This document shows, piece after piece, positions 7,913-17,116 of a stretch of DNA of 55,510 bases. Source of the stretch: Hyphomicrobiales bacterium. Lineage in GTDB: Bacteria > Pseudomonadota > Alphaproteobacteria > Rhizobiales > Rhizobiaceae. The position numbers were made by a program, and so were the translations under genes. Under the pieces are notes generated by a model, which was given only the letters and a program-made list of their open reading frames with translations, did no database searches and had not been told where the DNA came from. Each line of letters opens with the position of its first letter. The first letter of the stretch is position 1. The stretch spans positions 31,058 to 86,567 of the forward strand of contig UCCA01000025.1 in NCBI GenBank assembly GCA_900470805.1, given 5' to 3'.

Positions 7913-8899
7913 TCAGAACCGGTCGGAGACCTGGATGCCGGCTGGCCCGAGAATGACGGCGACCAGCACCGGCAGGAAGAACAGGATCATCGGCACGGTC
8001 AGCTTCGGCGGCAGGGCCGCGGCCTTCTTTTCGGCCTCGTTCATCCGCTCGTCGCGGCCTTCCTGGGCCAGAACCCGCAATGCCTGCGAAATCGGCGTGC
8101 CGTAGCGGTCTGCCTGCATCAGCGCCTGCACGACCGACTGGACGATCGGCAGCTGTGTGCGCGTGCCGAGGTTTTCCAGCGCCATGCGGCGATCTGGCAG
8201 GAAGGAGAGCTCGGCCGTCGTCAGCACCATCTCTTCGGCAAGGGCCGGCGAAGCCTCGCCCAGTTCCTCGGAGACGCGGCGCATCGCCGCTTCGATGGAG
8301 ATGCCGGATTCGACGCAGATCAGCATCAGGTCCAGCGCATCCGGCCACGCCCGCTTGATCGAATGCTGCCGCTTGCCCATCCGGTTGGAAATGAAGATGT
8401 TCGGCGCGTAGAAGCCGGCATAGGCAATGAACAGCGTGAGCAGGAAGCGGATCGGCGTCGGTTTGTCGACGAGGTGGTCGAGGCCGAACACCCAAAACAG
8501 CGCCAGCGCGAAGAAGCCGAACGGCAGCAGGAAACGCGCCACGAGAAACATGTTGAGCGCGTTTTCGGAGCGATATCCGGCCGCCCGCAGCTTGTTGACG
8601 GTATTTTCGTCGACCAGCGCCTCGCGCAGATTGAAACGCTCGACGATCTGGCGAACGGAGCGATTGTTCTGGGTGCGCAGCGAGGCCTTGCCGCCTGTCG
8701 CTTCCGCATTCATGCGGGCGCGTTCGCGGGCGCGCATCTGTTCGCGCTCGGTCGACACGGCCTTCATGCGCTTGTTGAGATCGCCGCGTTCGAAGAACGG
8801 CACGGCCACCGTGTAGAGCGTGGCGAAGACCGCCAGCGCCACCAGCACGGCGATAACCATCGAAGGATCGGTCAGTGAACTGGCGAGATCGGACGACAT
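7913..8899 (-). CDS. tadC: Flp pilus inner-membrane protein TadC
   Basis: This 328-residue protein of the type II secretion F (GspF) family forms part of the inner-membrane platform of the Flp/Tad pilus with TadB. It has a helix at residues 14-30, a cytoplasmic part, further helices (about 130-180) and a terminal helix ending with PAGIQVSDRF. The family region with DLMLICVESGISIEAAMRRV and LADLGTRT-like GTRTQLPIVQSVVQAL is clear. Its start lies 13 bases after tadB on the same strand. It is the last gene of the cpaB-tadC operon. Confidence 0.92.
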   Translation of the reverse strand: MSSDLASSLTDPSMVIAVLVALAVFATLYTVAVPFFERGDLNKRMKAVSTEREQMRARERARMNAEATGGKASLRTQNNRSVRQIVERFNLREALVDENTVNKLRAAGYRSENALNMFLVARFLLPFGFFALALFWVFGLDHLVDKPTPIRFLLTLFIAYAGFYAPNIFISNRMGKRQHSIKRAWPDALDLMLICVESGISIEAAMRRVSEELGEASPALAEEMVLTTAELSFLPDRRMALENLGTRTQLPIVQSVVQALMQADRYGTPISQALRVLAQEGRDERMNEAEKKAAALPPKLTVPMILFFLPVLVAVILGPAGIQVSDRF

Positions 8900-8912
8900 C
8901 GCATTTCCTCCG

Positions 8913-9920
8913 CTAGATATCGAAGCTGACCATGTTGCGCATGACGAAGATGCCGATCGACATCCAGATCGCCGAAGCGCCCATGATCAGGTGGCCGCGC
9001 GGATCCGTGAACAGGATCAGCATGTATTGCGGTGAGGTTAGGTAGACCAGCGTGGCGACGATGAAGGGCAGGGCGCCGATGATCACCGCCGAAGCCTTGG
9101 CTTCCATCGACAGTGCCTGCACTTTGGCTTTCATCTTCTTTCGGTCGCGCAGAACCTTGGAGAGATTGCCGATCGCTTCGGAAAGATTGCCGCCGGCCTG
9201 AGACTGGATGGCGATGACGATGGCAAAGAAGTTCACTTCCTGCAGCGGCATGTGGTTCGTCATGCGCGCGCACGCGTCCGGCACGCTGAGACCGATCTGC
9301 TGCGATTCCACCACCCGCCGGAATTCGCCCTTGACTGGCTCCTTGCCCTCGTTGGCAATCAGCCGGATCGCGTCGTTGAGCGGTAGGCCGGATTTGATCG
9401 AGCGCACGATGACGTCGAGCGCGTTCGGAAATTCGGTGAGAAACTTGTTCTGCCGGCGCTTGATCAGGAAACCCAGGATCCAGCGCGGCAGGCCCAGCCC
9501 AGCCACCACCGGCAGGCCGAAAATCACCATCGTCGGCGCTCCCAGCAGGAATGCGAACGCCATCAGCACGAAACCGAATATGCCGCTGAACATGTAGAAG
9601 CGGCCCGGCGTGATCGACAGCCCGGCCTGCGTCAGCCGCGATTTCAGCGTCAGCTTCTTCTTGGCGTTTTCCTGCTGCCGCTTTTCCAGATCCTTGAGGT
9701 TGTCCTGCATCGATTTTCGACGCTTGGACATTTCCTGCACCCGGTCGCGTGCCGCCTTGACGTTGGACTTGTCGGCTTCGGCGGCAGCCACGCGGCTGAC
9801 GCGGCTTGCCGCTTTCTTGTCGGTCTCCATCCGCGAAAACAAAAGGCCGTAGCACACCGCGCCGGCGGAAACGGCTGCCAGCGCGACAATCGCCAGAACG
9901 ATGGGATCGAGACCGAACAT
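8913..9920 (-). CDS. tadB: Flp pilus inner-membrane protein TadB
   Basis: A 335-residue GspF-family membrane protein, the partner of TadC in the Flp pilus platform. An N-terminal helix (residues 8-28) is followed by a charged, coiled-coil-prone stretch (about 30-95), two helices (about 105-150), the family domain (FPNALDVIVRSIKSGLPLND) and C-terminal helices near 260-330. It starts 4 bases after the cpaF stop codon, so the two are tightly coupled, as in other Tad loci. Confidence 0.92.
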   Translation of the reverse strand: MFGLDPIVLAIVALAAVSAGAVCYGLLFSRMETDKKAASRVSRVAAAEADKSNVKAARDRVQEMSKRRKSMQDNLKDLEKRQQENAKKKLTLKSRLTQAGLSITPGRFYMFSGIFGFVLMAFAFLLGAPTMVIFGLPVVAGLGLPRWILGFLIKRRQNKFLTEFPNALDVIVRSIKSGLPLNDAIRLIANEGKEPVKGEFRRVVESQQIGLSVPDACARMTNHMPLQEVNFFAIVIAIQSQAGGNLSEAIGNLSKVLRDRKKMKAKVQALSMEAKASAVIIGALPFIVATLVYLTSPQYMLILFTDPRGHLIMGASAIWMSIGIFVMRNMVSFDI

Positions 9921-9924
9921 CTGC

Positions 9925-11397
9925 TTAATCCTTCGACTTTTCTTCCATTTCGTCGAGCGCCGCGGCGAGGCGTTTTTCCTCGTTGTAGTAGCGGGCGCGG
10001 TCCCAGAAATGCGGCTTGCCGATACCCGTCGACTTGTGGCGGCCGATCAGTCGTCCCGAGGCGTCCTCGCCCTCGATCTCGTAGCGCATCAGGTCCTGGG
10101 TGATGATCACGTCGCCTTCCATCCCCATCACCTCGGTGATCTGGGTGATGCGGCGCGAACCGTCGCGAAGGCGGGCGGCCTGCACGACGATGTCGACCGA
10201 GCTGGAGATGATTTCGCGCACCGTCTTTGCCGGCAGCGTGAAGCCGCCCATGGCGATCATCGATTCGATACGGCTCAGGCATTCGCGCGGCGAGTTGGCG
10301 TGGATCGTGCCCATCGAGCCGTCGTGACCGGTGTTCATCGCCTGCAGCAGATCGAATACCTCGGGTCCGCGCACTTCGCCGACGATGATGCGTTCGGGGC
10401 GCATACGCAGGCAGTTCTTGACGAGGTCGCGCATGGTGATCTCGCCTTCGCCTTCGATGTTCGGCGGACGCGTTTCCAAGCGCACCACATGCGGCTGCTG
10501 CAGCTGCAGTTCGGCGGTGTCCTCGCAGGTGATGACCCGTTCGTCGCGGTCGATATAGTTGGTCAGGCAGTTCAAGAGTGTCGTCTTGCCCGAGCCGGTA
10601 CCGCCGGAGATGACGATGTTGCAGCGGACGCGGCCGATGATCTGCAGCAGCGTCGCGCCTTCGGGTGTGATCGCGCCGAACTTGACGAGCTGATCGAGCG
10701 TCAGCTTGTCCTTCTTGAACTTACGAATGGTCAGCGCCGGTCCGTCGATCGCCAGTGGCGGCGCGATGACGTTGACGCGCGAGCCGTCGGGCAGGCGCGC
10801 GTCGCAGATCGGGCTCGATTCGTCGACGCGGCGGCCGACCTGGCTTACGATGCGCTGGCAGATCGACAGCAGCTGCGCGTTGTCGCGGAACCGCACCTCC
10901 GATTCCAGCGTCTTGCCGCCCACTTCGATGAAGGTGCGGCCGGACCCGTTGACCATGATGTCGGCGATGTCGTCGCGCGCCAGTAGCGGTTCCAGCGGGC
11001 CGTATCCGAGCACGTCGTTGCAGATGTCGTCGAGCAGCTCTTCCTGCTCGGAGATCGACATCGCGAAATTCTTGATCGTTATGATATCGTTGACGATATC
11101 GCGGATTTCCTCGCGCGCGCTCTCGCCGTCGAGCTTGGCCAGCTGCGACAGGTCGATCGTGTCGATCAGCGCCGAGAACACCTGTGCCTTGGTGTCGTAA
11201 TATTCTTCCGTGCGGGCCGGGCGTTTGCGCTGCGGCGTCTGCATCGGCGGCGGCGTCACCTGCTGGCGGGTCTGCTCGCGCTGCGGCTCGACGAAAACCG
11301 CGGGCGACGTCGATGGTGAGGGCGCAGCAACGGGCGGCGGCGGCGCGATGGTGCCGCCCGCCTTGCCAGATCCTTCGTTTCCGCGTTTTCCGAACAT
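9925..11397 (-). CDS. cpaF: Flp pilus assembly ATPase CpaF/TadA
   Basis: This 490-residue secretion ATPase (VirB11/GspE class) powers extension, and probably retraction, of the Flp pilus from the cytoplasmic face. The N-terminal 65 residues are Pro/Gln-rich and probably disordered. The Walker A motif GGTGSGKT lies at 265-272, the Asp box follows with ITCEDTAELQL, and the Walker B/His-box region reads RIIVGEVRG and MGTIHANS. Length is usual for CpaF. It lies between cpaE and tadB on the same strand. Confidence 0.95.
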   Translation of the reverse strand: MFGKRGNEGSGKAGGTIAPPPPVAAPSPSTSPAVFVEPQREQTRQQVTPPPMQTPQRKRPARTEEYYDTKAQVFSALIDTIDLSQLAKLDGESAREEIRDIVNDIITIKNFAMSISEQEELLDDICNDVLGYGPLEPLLARDDIADIMVNGSGRTFIEVGGKTLESEVRFRDNAQLLSICQRIVSQVGRRVDESSPICDARLPDGSRVNVIAPPLAIDGPALTIRKFKKDKLTLDQLVKFGAITPEGATLLQIIGRVRCNIVISGGTGSGKTTLLNCLTNYIDRDERVITCEDTAELQLQQPHVVRLETRPPNIEGEGEITMRDLVKNCLRMRPERIIVGEVRGPEVFDLLQAMNTGHDGSMGTIHANSPRECLSRIESMIAMGGFTLPAKTVREIISSSVDIVVQAARLRDGSRRITQITEVMGMEGDVIITQDLMRYEIEGEDASGRLIGRHKSTGIGKPHFWDRARYYNEEKRLAAALDEMEEKSKD

Positions 11398-11425
11398 TCT
11401 TATTCCAATCCACTCATGGCGGGTG

Positions 11426-12703
11426 TCACTTGCGCTTCAGGAGGCCGAGAAGACTGCTCTTCTTCGCCTTCTTGATCGCGATCCGGCCGGTAACGATGTG
11501 CGCCAGCTGCGAGAATGTCTCGGCGGTCGGCGATTTCGCATCCATCTCCGAAATCATCCGGCCGCTGTTGGCGGCGGTGCCGAAGAGGTTGCTGTCGAAC
11601 GGGATGATCGCCACCGGCTCGCATTCCAGCGGTTCGCAGAAGTCCGATGGGGCGATCTCCGGCCGCTTCGGCATGCCCACCTGGTTGAGAACCAGATGCG
11701 GCGCCTTGTCGTTCGGGCGCATCTTGCGCAGCGCGTCGATCATGTTCTTGGTGTTGCGCAGGTTGGCGAGGTCGGGCGAAGCGCAGATCACCACTTCGTC
11801 GGCGCTGGCCAGAACCGAGCGCGTCCATTCGGACCACGCATGCGGCACGTCCAGAACGGTCACCGGGGCGGAGCGCTGCAGCACGTCCATGACGGGCTGG
11901 AACGCCTGTCCGTCGAAATCGTAGGCGCGGTCGAGCAGCGAAGGAGCCGCCAGCAGAGAAAGGTTTTCCGAGCATTTCGTCAGCAGGCGATCGAGAAACA
12001 TCTCGTCCAGTCGTTCCGGCGCATAGACCGCTTCGGCGATCCCCTGCGTCGGGTCCTGATCGAAATCGATGTTTGCCGTGCCGTAGGGCAGGTCGAGATC
12101 GGCGAGAATAGTCTCCGTCGAAAACAGCCGCGAGATACCGAAGGCGCAATTGTGCGCGATGGTCGACGAGCCGACGCCGCCCTTGGCGCCGATGAAGGCG
12201 ATGCTGCGGCCAAGCGGCTCGGCATCGGGATCGACGAAAATCGTCGCCAGCGCCGACATGATATCGGGCATGGCGACCGGCTGGACGATATACTCCGAAA
12301 TGCCGTTGCGGATCAGGTCGCGATAGAGCGCGATGTCGTTGTGGTAGCCGACGATGATGACCTTGGTCGAGGGATCGCAGACGGAAGCCAGCGGCGCCAG
12401 TTCCGTCAGGAGATGGGCGCTGTTTGCTCGGGTTTCGAGAATGATCAGGTTCGGTGTCGGCGCGCTGGAAAACATGTTGGCGGCCGCGGCGATGCCACCG
12501 CTGGTGATGCGCAGGCTGACCTTGGACATGCGCCGGTCGTTGCCGCACCGCTCCATCACCCGCTGCAGTTCCTCGCTTTCGCAGAAGGCATGCACGGAGA
12601 TACGCGGCAGCGGCCGCATGTTCTCGAGCTCACCGGTTCGCATCGCATCGTCTGCTTGCTGAAACTCGGTGGGGTTGTTGATGTCGTATTCGACCGTACT
12701 CAT
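11426..12703 (-). CDS. cpaE: Pilus localisation ATPase CpaE/TadZ
   Basis: This 425-residue protein joins an N-terminal receiver-like domain (about 30-155) to a ParA/MinD-type ATPase domain. The deviant Walker A motif GAKGGVGSS lies at 172-180, followed by the ADLDLPYGTANID switch segment. CpaE/TadZ proteins place the pilus machine at the cell pole. It starts 8 bases after the cpaD stop. The C-terminus is basic (KKAKKSSLLGLLKRK), which could help membrane contact. Confidence 0.93.
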   Translation of the reverse strand: MSTVEYDINNPTEFQQADDAMRTGELENMRPLPRISVHAFCESEELQRVMERCGNDRRMSKVSLRITSGGIAAAANMFSSAPTPNLIILETRANSAHLLTELAPLASVCDPSTKVIIVGYHNDIALYRDLIRNGISEYIVQPVAMPDIMSALATIFVDPDAEPLGRSIAFIGAKGGVGSSTIAHNCAFGISRLFSTETILADLDLPYGTANIDFDQDPTQGIAEAVYAPERLDEMFLDRLLTKCSENLSLLAAPSLLDRAYDFDGQAFQPVMDVLQRSAPVTVLDVPHAWSEWTRSVLASADEVVICASPDLANLRNTKNMIDALRKMRPNDKAPHLVLNQVGMPKRPEIAPSDFCEPLECEPVAIIPFDSNLFGTAANSGRMISEMDAKSPTAETFSQLAHIVTGRIAIKKAKKSSLLGLLKRK

Positions 12704-12711
12704 CGTGGGTC

Positions 12712-13470
12712 CTAGCCTCCGAAGCCGGTTGAACTGGTGCTGGCGTCTTCGATCGTCGTGGTGCGCTCGCGATATTCCTTGATCGCCGCATTGCGACGCG
12801 TCGCATCGATCGGCGTCATGCCACGCGGCGCCACGAGGTCTTCAGGGTTGGCGATCTGGGCGGCGAGGTTGTTCTGTGTCGCGCAGCCGAAGTTGTAGTA
12901 GTTCTGGTTGCCGAAATCGTTGATCAGGTCCTTCGGCCACTGCCCGCACTGCGACGTCATCGCGGTCGTGCCGACGAAGGTCAACCGGATCGGCGCGGCG
13001 TCGGTGGCGCTCAGCGTCACGTAGGAGCTGTTGACGATCTTCGAGCTGGCGATGCCGCGCGCGCTGAGTTCGGCGCGGACCTGGCCGCGCAGTTGGCGGG
13101 CGGCGTTGGAGTTCGGCGATCCCTCGGGCGTCAGCAGGTAGACCGGTCCGGTGGCGCGCGAGCCGTAGTTCTGCGCAAAGCCGCGGATCATGTCGCGCTG
13201 GGCGGTGTTCAGCCGGCGGTCGGTGGATGCGACCGGTATGTCGACCGACTGTTCCGCCTCTGCCACCACGATTGGATGGCGCTGGCGGTAATCGTCGGGA
13301 ATGCCGCCGGTGGTCAGCTGGTCGCGCGATGCGCAACCGGACAGCATTGCCGCGGCGACTGCGGCTGCTGCGATCAGCGACTTGGAAAAACCGCCGTGCG
13401 AGGCGCTGGTCTTGATCTGGGCCATAGGCTTGTCTCTGTGTTGTGCCATTGCTGATCCCGCTTCGCTCAT
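12712..13470 (-). CDS. cpaD: Pilus assembly lipoprotein CpaD
   Basis: A 252-residue lipoprotein with lipobox LSGC (Cys46 from the first start). It matches CpaD, which assists the CpaC secretin in the outer membrane. The ATG at 13470 overlaps the cpaC stop as ATGA. It would leave a long 30-residue lead before the hydrophobic segment, so one of the later in-frame ATG codons (before AQHRDK or AQIKT) may be the true start. The conserved CpaD region with YVTLSATDAAPIRLTFVGTTA and CGQWP is present. Confidence 0.88.
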   Translation of the reverse strand: MSEAGSAMAQHRDKPMAQIKTSASHGGFSKSLIAAAAVAAAMLSGCASRDQLTTGGIPDDYRQRHPIVVAEAEQSVDIPVASTDRRLNTAQRDMIRGFAQNYGSRATGPVYLLTPEGSPNSNAARQLRGQVRAELSARGIASSKIVNSSYVTLSATDAAPIRLTFVGTTAMTSQCGQWPKDLINDFGNQNYYNFGCATQNNLAAQIANPEDLVAPRGMTPIDATRRNAAIKEYRERTTTIEDASTSSTGFGG

Positions 13471-14984
13471 TTGTAGATGAACCCGATTGAGCCGTGGAAC
13501 GGTGCGTCGGCAACTGATGTCTTGCCGCCGTAGACCTTGTTGACACGGTTCATGAAGAACGCGGCGCCGTCGTTCTCGGGGCTGAAATTGTCGTCGGGCC
13601 GGTTCAGCTGGTTGCGGGCCACCGGACGTACGAGATACGGCGTGGCGATGATGACCAGTTCCGTTTCCTCGCGCTGCACCGTTCGCTGGCGGAACAGCGT
13701 GCCGAGGATCGGGATCTTGTTGGCGCCCGGCGTGCCGTTCGACGTCTGCGAGACGTTGTCGCGGATCAGGCCGGCGAGCGCGATCGATCCACCGGAGGGC
13801 AGTTCGACCGATGTTTCCGCCGAGCGGCGCTGATAGGTCGGCAGCGAGCCGGAGACGGATGGTGCCGGCTCCGACACATTGGTCTTGATTTCCAGGCTGA
13901 TGCGCCCGGCCGAAAGAACCACCGGCTTGAAGGAGAGATTGATACCGTAGCTGTACGGAGTAACCGTGACGTTGCCGTCGTTGTCGGTCGTCGAATAGAG
14001 AACCTGACCACCCGAATTGAAGGTCGCCGCTTGACCGGAGATCGCCGTCAGGGTCGGCTCGGCCAGCGTCTTGACCACCTTCGCCTGCTCGAGGGCGCTG
14101 AGATAGGTGGAAATGTCGTATTTGCCGATCGAGCTCTTGAACAGCGCCGCAAGGCCGCCGCCGAGTGCCGCGGTCGCGCCACTGCTGTTCGGTGCGCCAA
14201 GCTGCGCCACGCTCAGGCCGCCCGAGTTGGAGACGAGATTGTCGAAGCCGATCTGCTTCAGGATTTCGCGGCGAACTTCGGCGATGGTGACCTTCAGCGT
14301 CACCTGGTCTTCACCTTCGATCTGAAGAAGATTGATGACCTGCGATTGCTGGCGGTTTTCCGCAAACAGCGCCACCGAGCCGTCACCGCCGGAGCCACTG
14401 ACCGATTTTTCACGCGTTGTTGCCTCGCCGCCCTTGAGGAACACACCAGCCAGATCGGCGGCCTGCGCCGCGTCCTGCGGCGTGCGGACCGTGCCTGTGA
14501 GCACGATGTTGTCGGAGACGATCTCGACATTGATATTGGAATCGGGGATGAAGCGGCGCAGGTTGGTCTGCAGCCCGCTGACATCGCGCTCGATGGCGAT
14601 ATCGAGGCTGACGATCTGCTGGCCGTCGGCGCCGAAGATGAAGATGTTGGTTTGTCCGACTTGTTTGCCGAACAGATAGATGCGCCGCGACGACCGGGTA
14701 ACGGCGTCGGCCATGCCGGGATCGGAGACCAGGATATCGTGCGCATCGACGGGAAGGTCGATGACCACAGCCTTTTTCAGGCCGATCTTCAGAGCACGGT
14801 GCGCGCCTGCGCCGGTCTGGGTGATGTTGACCATGCCGTCCGCGGCGGCCTCAGCCACCCGGACACCGAACGCCTGATCGACAAAGCCCGACGCCATGCC
14901 GGTGAAGCCGATCGTGAAGGAAAGGCAGCCTGCCATCAGGTGCTGCATGTGCCGCTTCGAATTGCCCATGTTCATGTCCTTCAC
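13467..14984 (-). CDS. cpaC: Flp pilus secretin CpaC/RcpA
   Basis: This 505-residue outer-membrane secretin forms the gated pore for the Flp pilus. It has a signal peptide, an N-terminal pilus domain (region with KAVVIDLPVDAHDILVSDP), a BON-like segment near 135-175, and the C-terminal secretin domain with NKIPILGTLFRQRTVQREE and LVIIATPYLVRP. The GTG start overlaps the cpaB stop (GTGA); ATG codons 9 and 15 bases on are alternatives. It overlaps cpaD by 4 bases. Confidence 0.94.
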   Translation of the reverse strand: MKDMNMGNSKRHMQHLMAGCLSFTIGFTGMASGFVDQAFGVRVAEAAADGMVNITQTGAGAHRALKIGLKKAVVIDLPVDAHDILVSDPGMADAVTRSSRRIYLFGKQVGQTNIFIFGADGQQIVSLDIAIERDVSGLQTNLRRFIPDSNINVEIVSDNIVLTGTVRTPQDAAQAADLAGVFLKGGEATTREKSVSGSGGDGSVALFAENRQQSQVINLLQIEGEDQVTLKVTIAEVRREILKQIGFDNLVSNSGGLSVAQLGAPNSSGATAALGGGLAALFKSSIGKYDISTYLSALEQAKVVKTLAEPTLTAISGQAATFNSGGQVLYSTTDNDGNVTVTPYSYGINLSFKPVVLSAGRISLEIKTNVSEPAPSVSGSLPTYQRRSAETSVELPSGGSIALAGLIRDNVSQTSNGTPGANKIPILGTLFRQRTVQREETELVIIATPYLVRPVARNQLNRPDDNFSPENDGAAFFMNRVNKVYGGKTSVADAPFHGSIGFIYK

Positions 14985-15796
14985 TCGGCTTTCGTCACGG
15001 TGCTGTCGGTGACGATCGCCCCGGATTTGATGACCTGCACGATCGAGCTGCCATTGTCGCCGCTAAGCAGGTAGTCGGCAGCGCTGGTGTCCGGCTCGCG
15101 GGCATCGGCAACCGAGCGCAGCGCCAGCGACAGCCGGTCGGCCATCTGCTGCGCGACGGCCAGCACCTTGGTCTGGTCTGGTGTGAGTTCCAGCGTCGCC
15201 GTCGTGCCGACGACAGCCTTGGAGCCGTCATCCTTTTCCTGGACCTGCTGGTCGATCGCCAGCACCCGCACGTTGTTGAGCACGGTTTCGGTGAGATATT
15301 TGTCGCCGGTCTTTTCCTTGCGCACCATGATCAGATCGACGCGGTCGTTCGGCAGGATGAAGCCGCCGGCGCCGGTTGCCACCGAGATCTCGGTTGCCAC
15401 GGCGCGCTTTCCCGAGGGGAGAAGCGACGACATGATGCGGCTGCTGGAATCGGCGATTTTTTCGGCCCGGATCGGTTCGCCTTCGAAGATCGGCAGGCGC
15501 ACGACAGCACCCTGCATGTCCTTGATGGCATCGGGCTTGTCGGTCTCGGTGATGAAGCCCTGCACGACGCCGCCCCTCGGCCAGGCCATCCAGTGAACGG
15601 CCTTGTCGTCGAAACGCGCGCCGACCGGCAGGTTGGCGCTGGACACCAGCACGTTGACCGTCGGCTCCTTCTCCACCACCGACTGCACCTGGGTGACGAC
15701 GGATCCGCGACCGGCAAGGTTCATGGCGAGCACGCCGGCAAGGCCTGCCGCTACGACAGCCACTCCAAGGATCAAAAGGCGGGCGGGTTTCATCAA
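14981..15796 (-). CDS. cpaB: Flp pilus assembly protein CpaB/RcpC
   Basis: A 271-residue protein with an N-terminal membrane helix or signal (RLLILGVAVVAAGLAGVLAMN). It is followed by a SAF domain (about 45-115, with NLPVGARFDDKAVHWMAWP) and the CpaB/RcpC region (SVATGAGGFILPNDRVDLIMV). CpaB works in the periplasm with the secretin. It is the first gene of the operon cpaB-cpaC-cpaD-cpaE-cpaF-tadB-tadC. A perfect CtrA-type box lies about 87 bases before its start. Confidence 0.93.
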   Translation of the reverse strand: MMKPARLLILGVAVVAAGLAGVLAMNLAGRGSVVTQVQSVVEKEPTVNVLVSSANLPVGARFDDKAVHWMAWPRGGVVQGFITETDKPDAIKDMQGAVVRLPIFEGEPIRAEKIADSSSRIMSSLLPSGKRAVATEISVATGAGGFILPNDRVDLIMVRKEKTGDKYLTETVLNNVRVLAIDQQVQEKDDGSKAVVGTTATLELTPDQTKVLAVAQQMADRLSLALRSVADAREPDTSAADYLLSGDNGSSIVQVIKSGAIVTDSTVTKAE

Positions 15797-15882
15797 TGGT
15801 TCCCCAAGGAATCGAAATATTCGCTCCGGAGAATGAACCGCAATTGGTGTACTTATAGTTAACGAAAGACTTCCATCTTAGG

Positions 15883-15897
15883 TTAACCGGGCCTTAA
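15883..15897. promoter_or_regulatory. CtrA-type binding box before cpaB
   Basis: TTAA-CCGGGCC-TTAA is an exact match to the full CtrA consensus TTAA-N7-TTAA. It lies in the 107-base gap between cpaA and cpaB, about 87-101 bases before the cpaB start. CtrA controls pilus genes in the cell cycle of Caulobacter and relatives. Direct binding here is inference from the motif and its position. Confidence 0.65.
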
Positions 15898-15903
15898 CGG
15901 CCG

Positions 15904-16416
15904 TTATTTCAGGCCTTCCAGAGCATTCAGGAACAGAGGCGACGAAGGGTATGCGAAGAACCCGCCGATCGCGATTGCGATGCCGTAGGGGATCTTCTTT
16001 GCCATCAGGATCGAATGAGGAACAGGAAGACCGATCGCCAGGATCGTGTCGGACTGCGCGCGGATGATCAGGATGACAAGCGTCGCCGCGCCGCCCATGA
16101 TGCCGACATAGGCCAGGAACTCGACCAGCGACGGGTTCAGCCCGAACCACAGTGCCGCAGCGGTCAAAAGCTTGGCGTCACCACCACCCATCGTGTTCGT
16201 CGCGAACAGGATGAAGCAGACGACAAAAACCGCAAGCGCACCGGCAAGATGCGAGCCCAGCTGGGCAAGCGGCAGCCCCGTTAGAAGCGCGATCACGAAG
16301 AATGACAGGATAAGGATGACCGATGCCCTGTTGGGGATCGTCATCGTGAACAGATCGGAGAATGCCGCGATGGCGAGGCACAGGGGGAATATCACGAAGA
16401 CTGAAGCTGCGATCAT
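15904..16416 (-). CDS. cpaA: Prepilin peptidase CpaA (A24 family)
   Basis: This 170-residue inner-membrane aspartic peptidase cleaves the leader of Flp pilin and of TadE-type pseudopilins. The two catalytic aspartates are visible: Asp21 in FSDLFTMTIPN and Asp80 in the MGGGDAK motif. About five helices are seen, and the methyltransferase domain of large PilD enzymes is absent, as usual for CpaA. It lies between the pilin gene and cpaB on the same strand, with a strong hairpin on its upstream side. Confidence 0.93.
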   Translation of the reverse strand: MIAASVFVIFPLCLAIAAFSDLFTMTIPNRASVILILSFFVIALLTGLPLAQLGSHLAGALAVFVVCFILFATNTMGGGDAKLLTAAALWFGLNPSLVEFLAYVGIMGGAATLVILIIRAQSDTILAIGLPVPHSILMAKKIPYGIAIAIGGFFAYPSSPLFLNALEGLK

Positions 16417-16445
16417 CCTACCAACCGATCCTTTAACAAGACAAA

Positions 16446-16472
16446 AGGCTCACTGCGCTTGCCAGTGAGCCT
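16446..16472 (-). terminator. Intrinsic terminator after pilin gene
   Basis: A perfect 10-bp stem (AGGCTCACTG / CAGTGAGCCT) with a 7-base loop is followed on the minus strand by TTTTGT. It lies 48 bases after the pilin stop and 30 bases before cpaA. It should make the pilin message a separate abundant transcript, with cpaA reached by read-through or from its own promoter. Confidence 0.8.
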
Positions 16473-16520
16473 ATCTGTCACCAGGCTTGTTATCGCCCGA
16501 CGTGCATTTCTTAGGCGAAC

Positions 16521-16715
16521 TTAGTTCGTTCCGCCGACGCCGGTAACAGCGGTGTTCATCTTGTTGCCCAGGCCGCTGAATACGGTGTTCAGCTTGGTGC
16601 CCAGGGTGCCGGCGCCGGTGATCAGCGCGACAGAGATGAGCGCTGCGATGAGGCCGTATTCGATTGCGGTTGCGCCAGATTCGTCTTTCAGGAAACGGCT
16701 TACAAGCTTGGTCAT
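16521..16715 (-). CDS. pilA: Flp/Fap-type major pilin
   Basis: This 64-residue prepilin is the structural subunit of the pilus. A short charged leader ends in Gly14, and the mature part begins ATAIEYGLIAALISVAL, with Glu at +5 and Tyr at +6 of the mature chain as in Flp pilins. The start ATG (16713-16715) has an AGGAG 5 bases before it; an in-frame longer reading upstream to 16784 lacks this support. CpaA is the expected processing enzyme. Confidence 0.93.
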   Translation of the reverse strand: MTKLVSRFLKDESGATAIEYGLIAALISVALITGAGTLGTKLNTVFSGLGNKMNTAVTGVGGTN

Positions 16716-17116
16716 GATAACTCCTAACTCCAGTTGATGTTCAGCACGTCCGCCAACTGTTTGCCGTTGATCGGATGAGCTCAACCTAGCGATCCGCTCT
16801 TTCGATCGGCTTAAAAAAATGGGTTACCAATATGTAAATTCGATATGAGTGATGGCTATGGTAAGTATCTGTTCGAGTAATTCCGTATAATTTTAAATAT
16901 CCCCCGGAAGCCGTTGCTGAATAAGAAATTTCTGATCTTGTTTGGATCTGGCGCTTCGCCAACAACAGACGGCGGCGCATCGAAGTGTGCCGATCCGGCG
17001 CCTTCATCGGTCGTTAGCGCCCCATTCCTGTATCAATTCGACCGTGCTTAAAGCTTCGTTCACCATTTTTTCCCATGTTGTAGGCAAGTAATGTCACGAT
17101 CGTGAGAGAAATCCCC
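16716..17116. other. Intergenic region between divergent pilin and secretin-N-domain genes
   Basis: This 401-base gap is clearly more AT-rich than its flanks, with runs such as AAAAAAATGGG and TATAATTTTAAATAT. It must hold the pilin promoter (minus strand) and the promoter of the gene at 17117. The pilin ribosome-binding site AGGAG has its complement at 16721-16725. I see no exact CtrA box and no hairpin. A 73-codon minus-strand reading frame inside it looks like chance. Confidence 0.6.

Noticed and set aside
14031..15074. 347-codon open frame antisense to cpaC and cpaB
   Set aside because: The sense genes are well supported and coupled; the antisense protein shows only composition bias.
16786..17007. 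73-codon frame in the pilin upstream region
   Set aside because: No ribosome-binding site or family motif, and it lies in an AT-rich promoter region.
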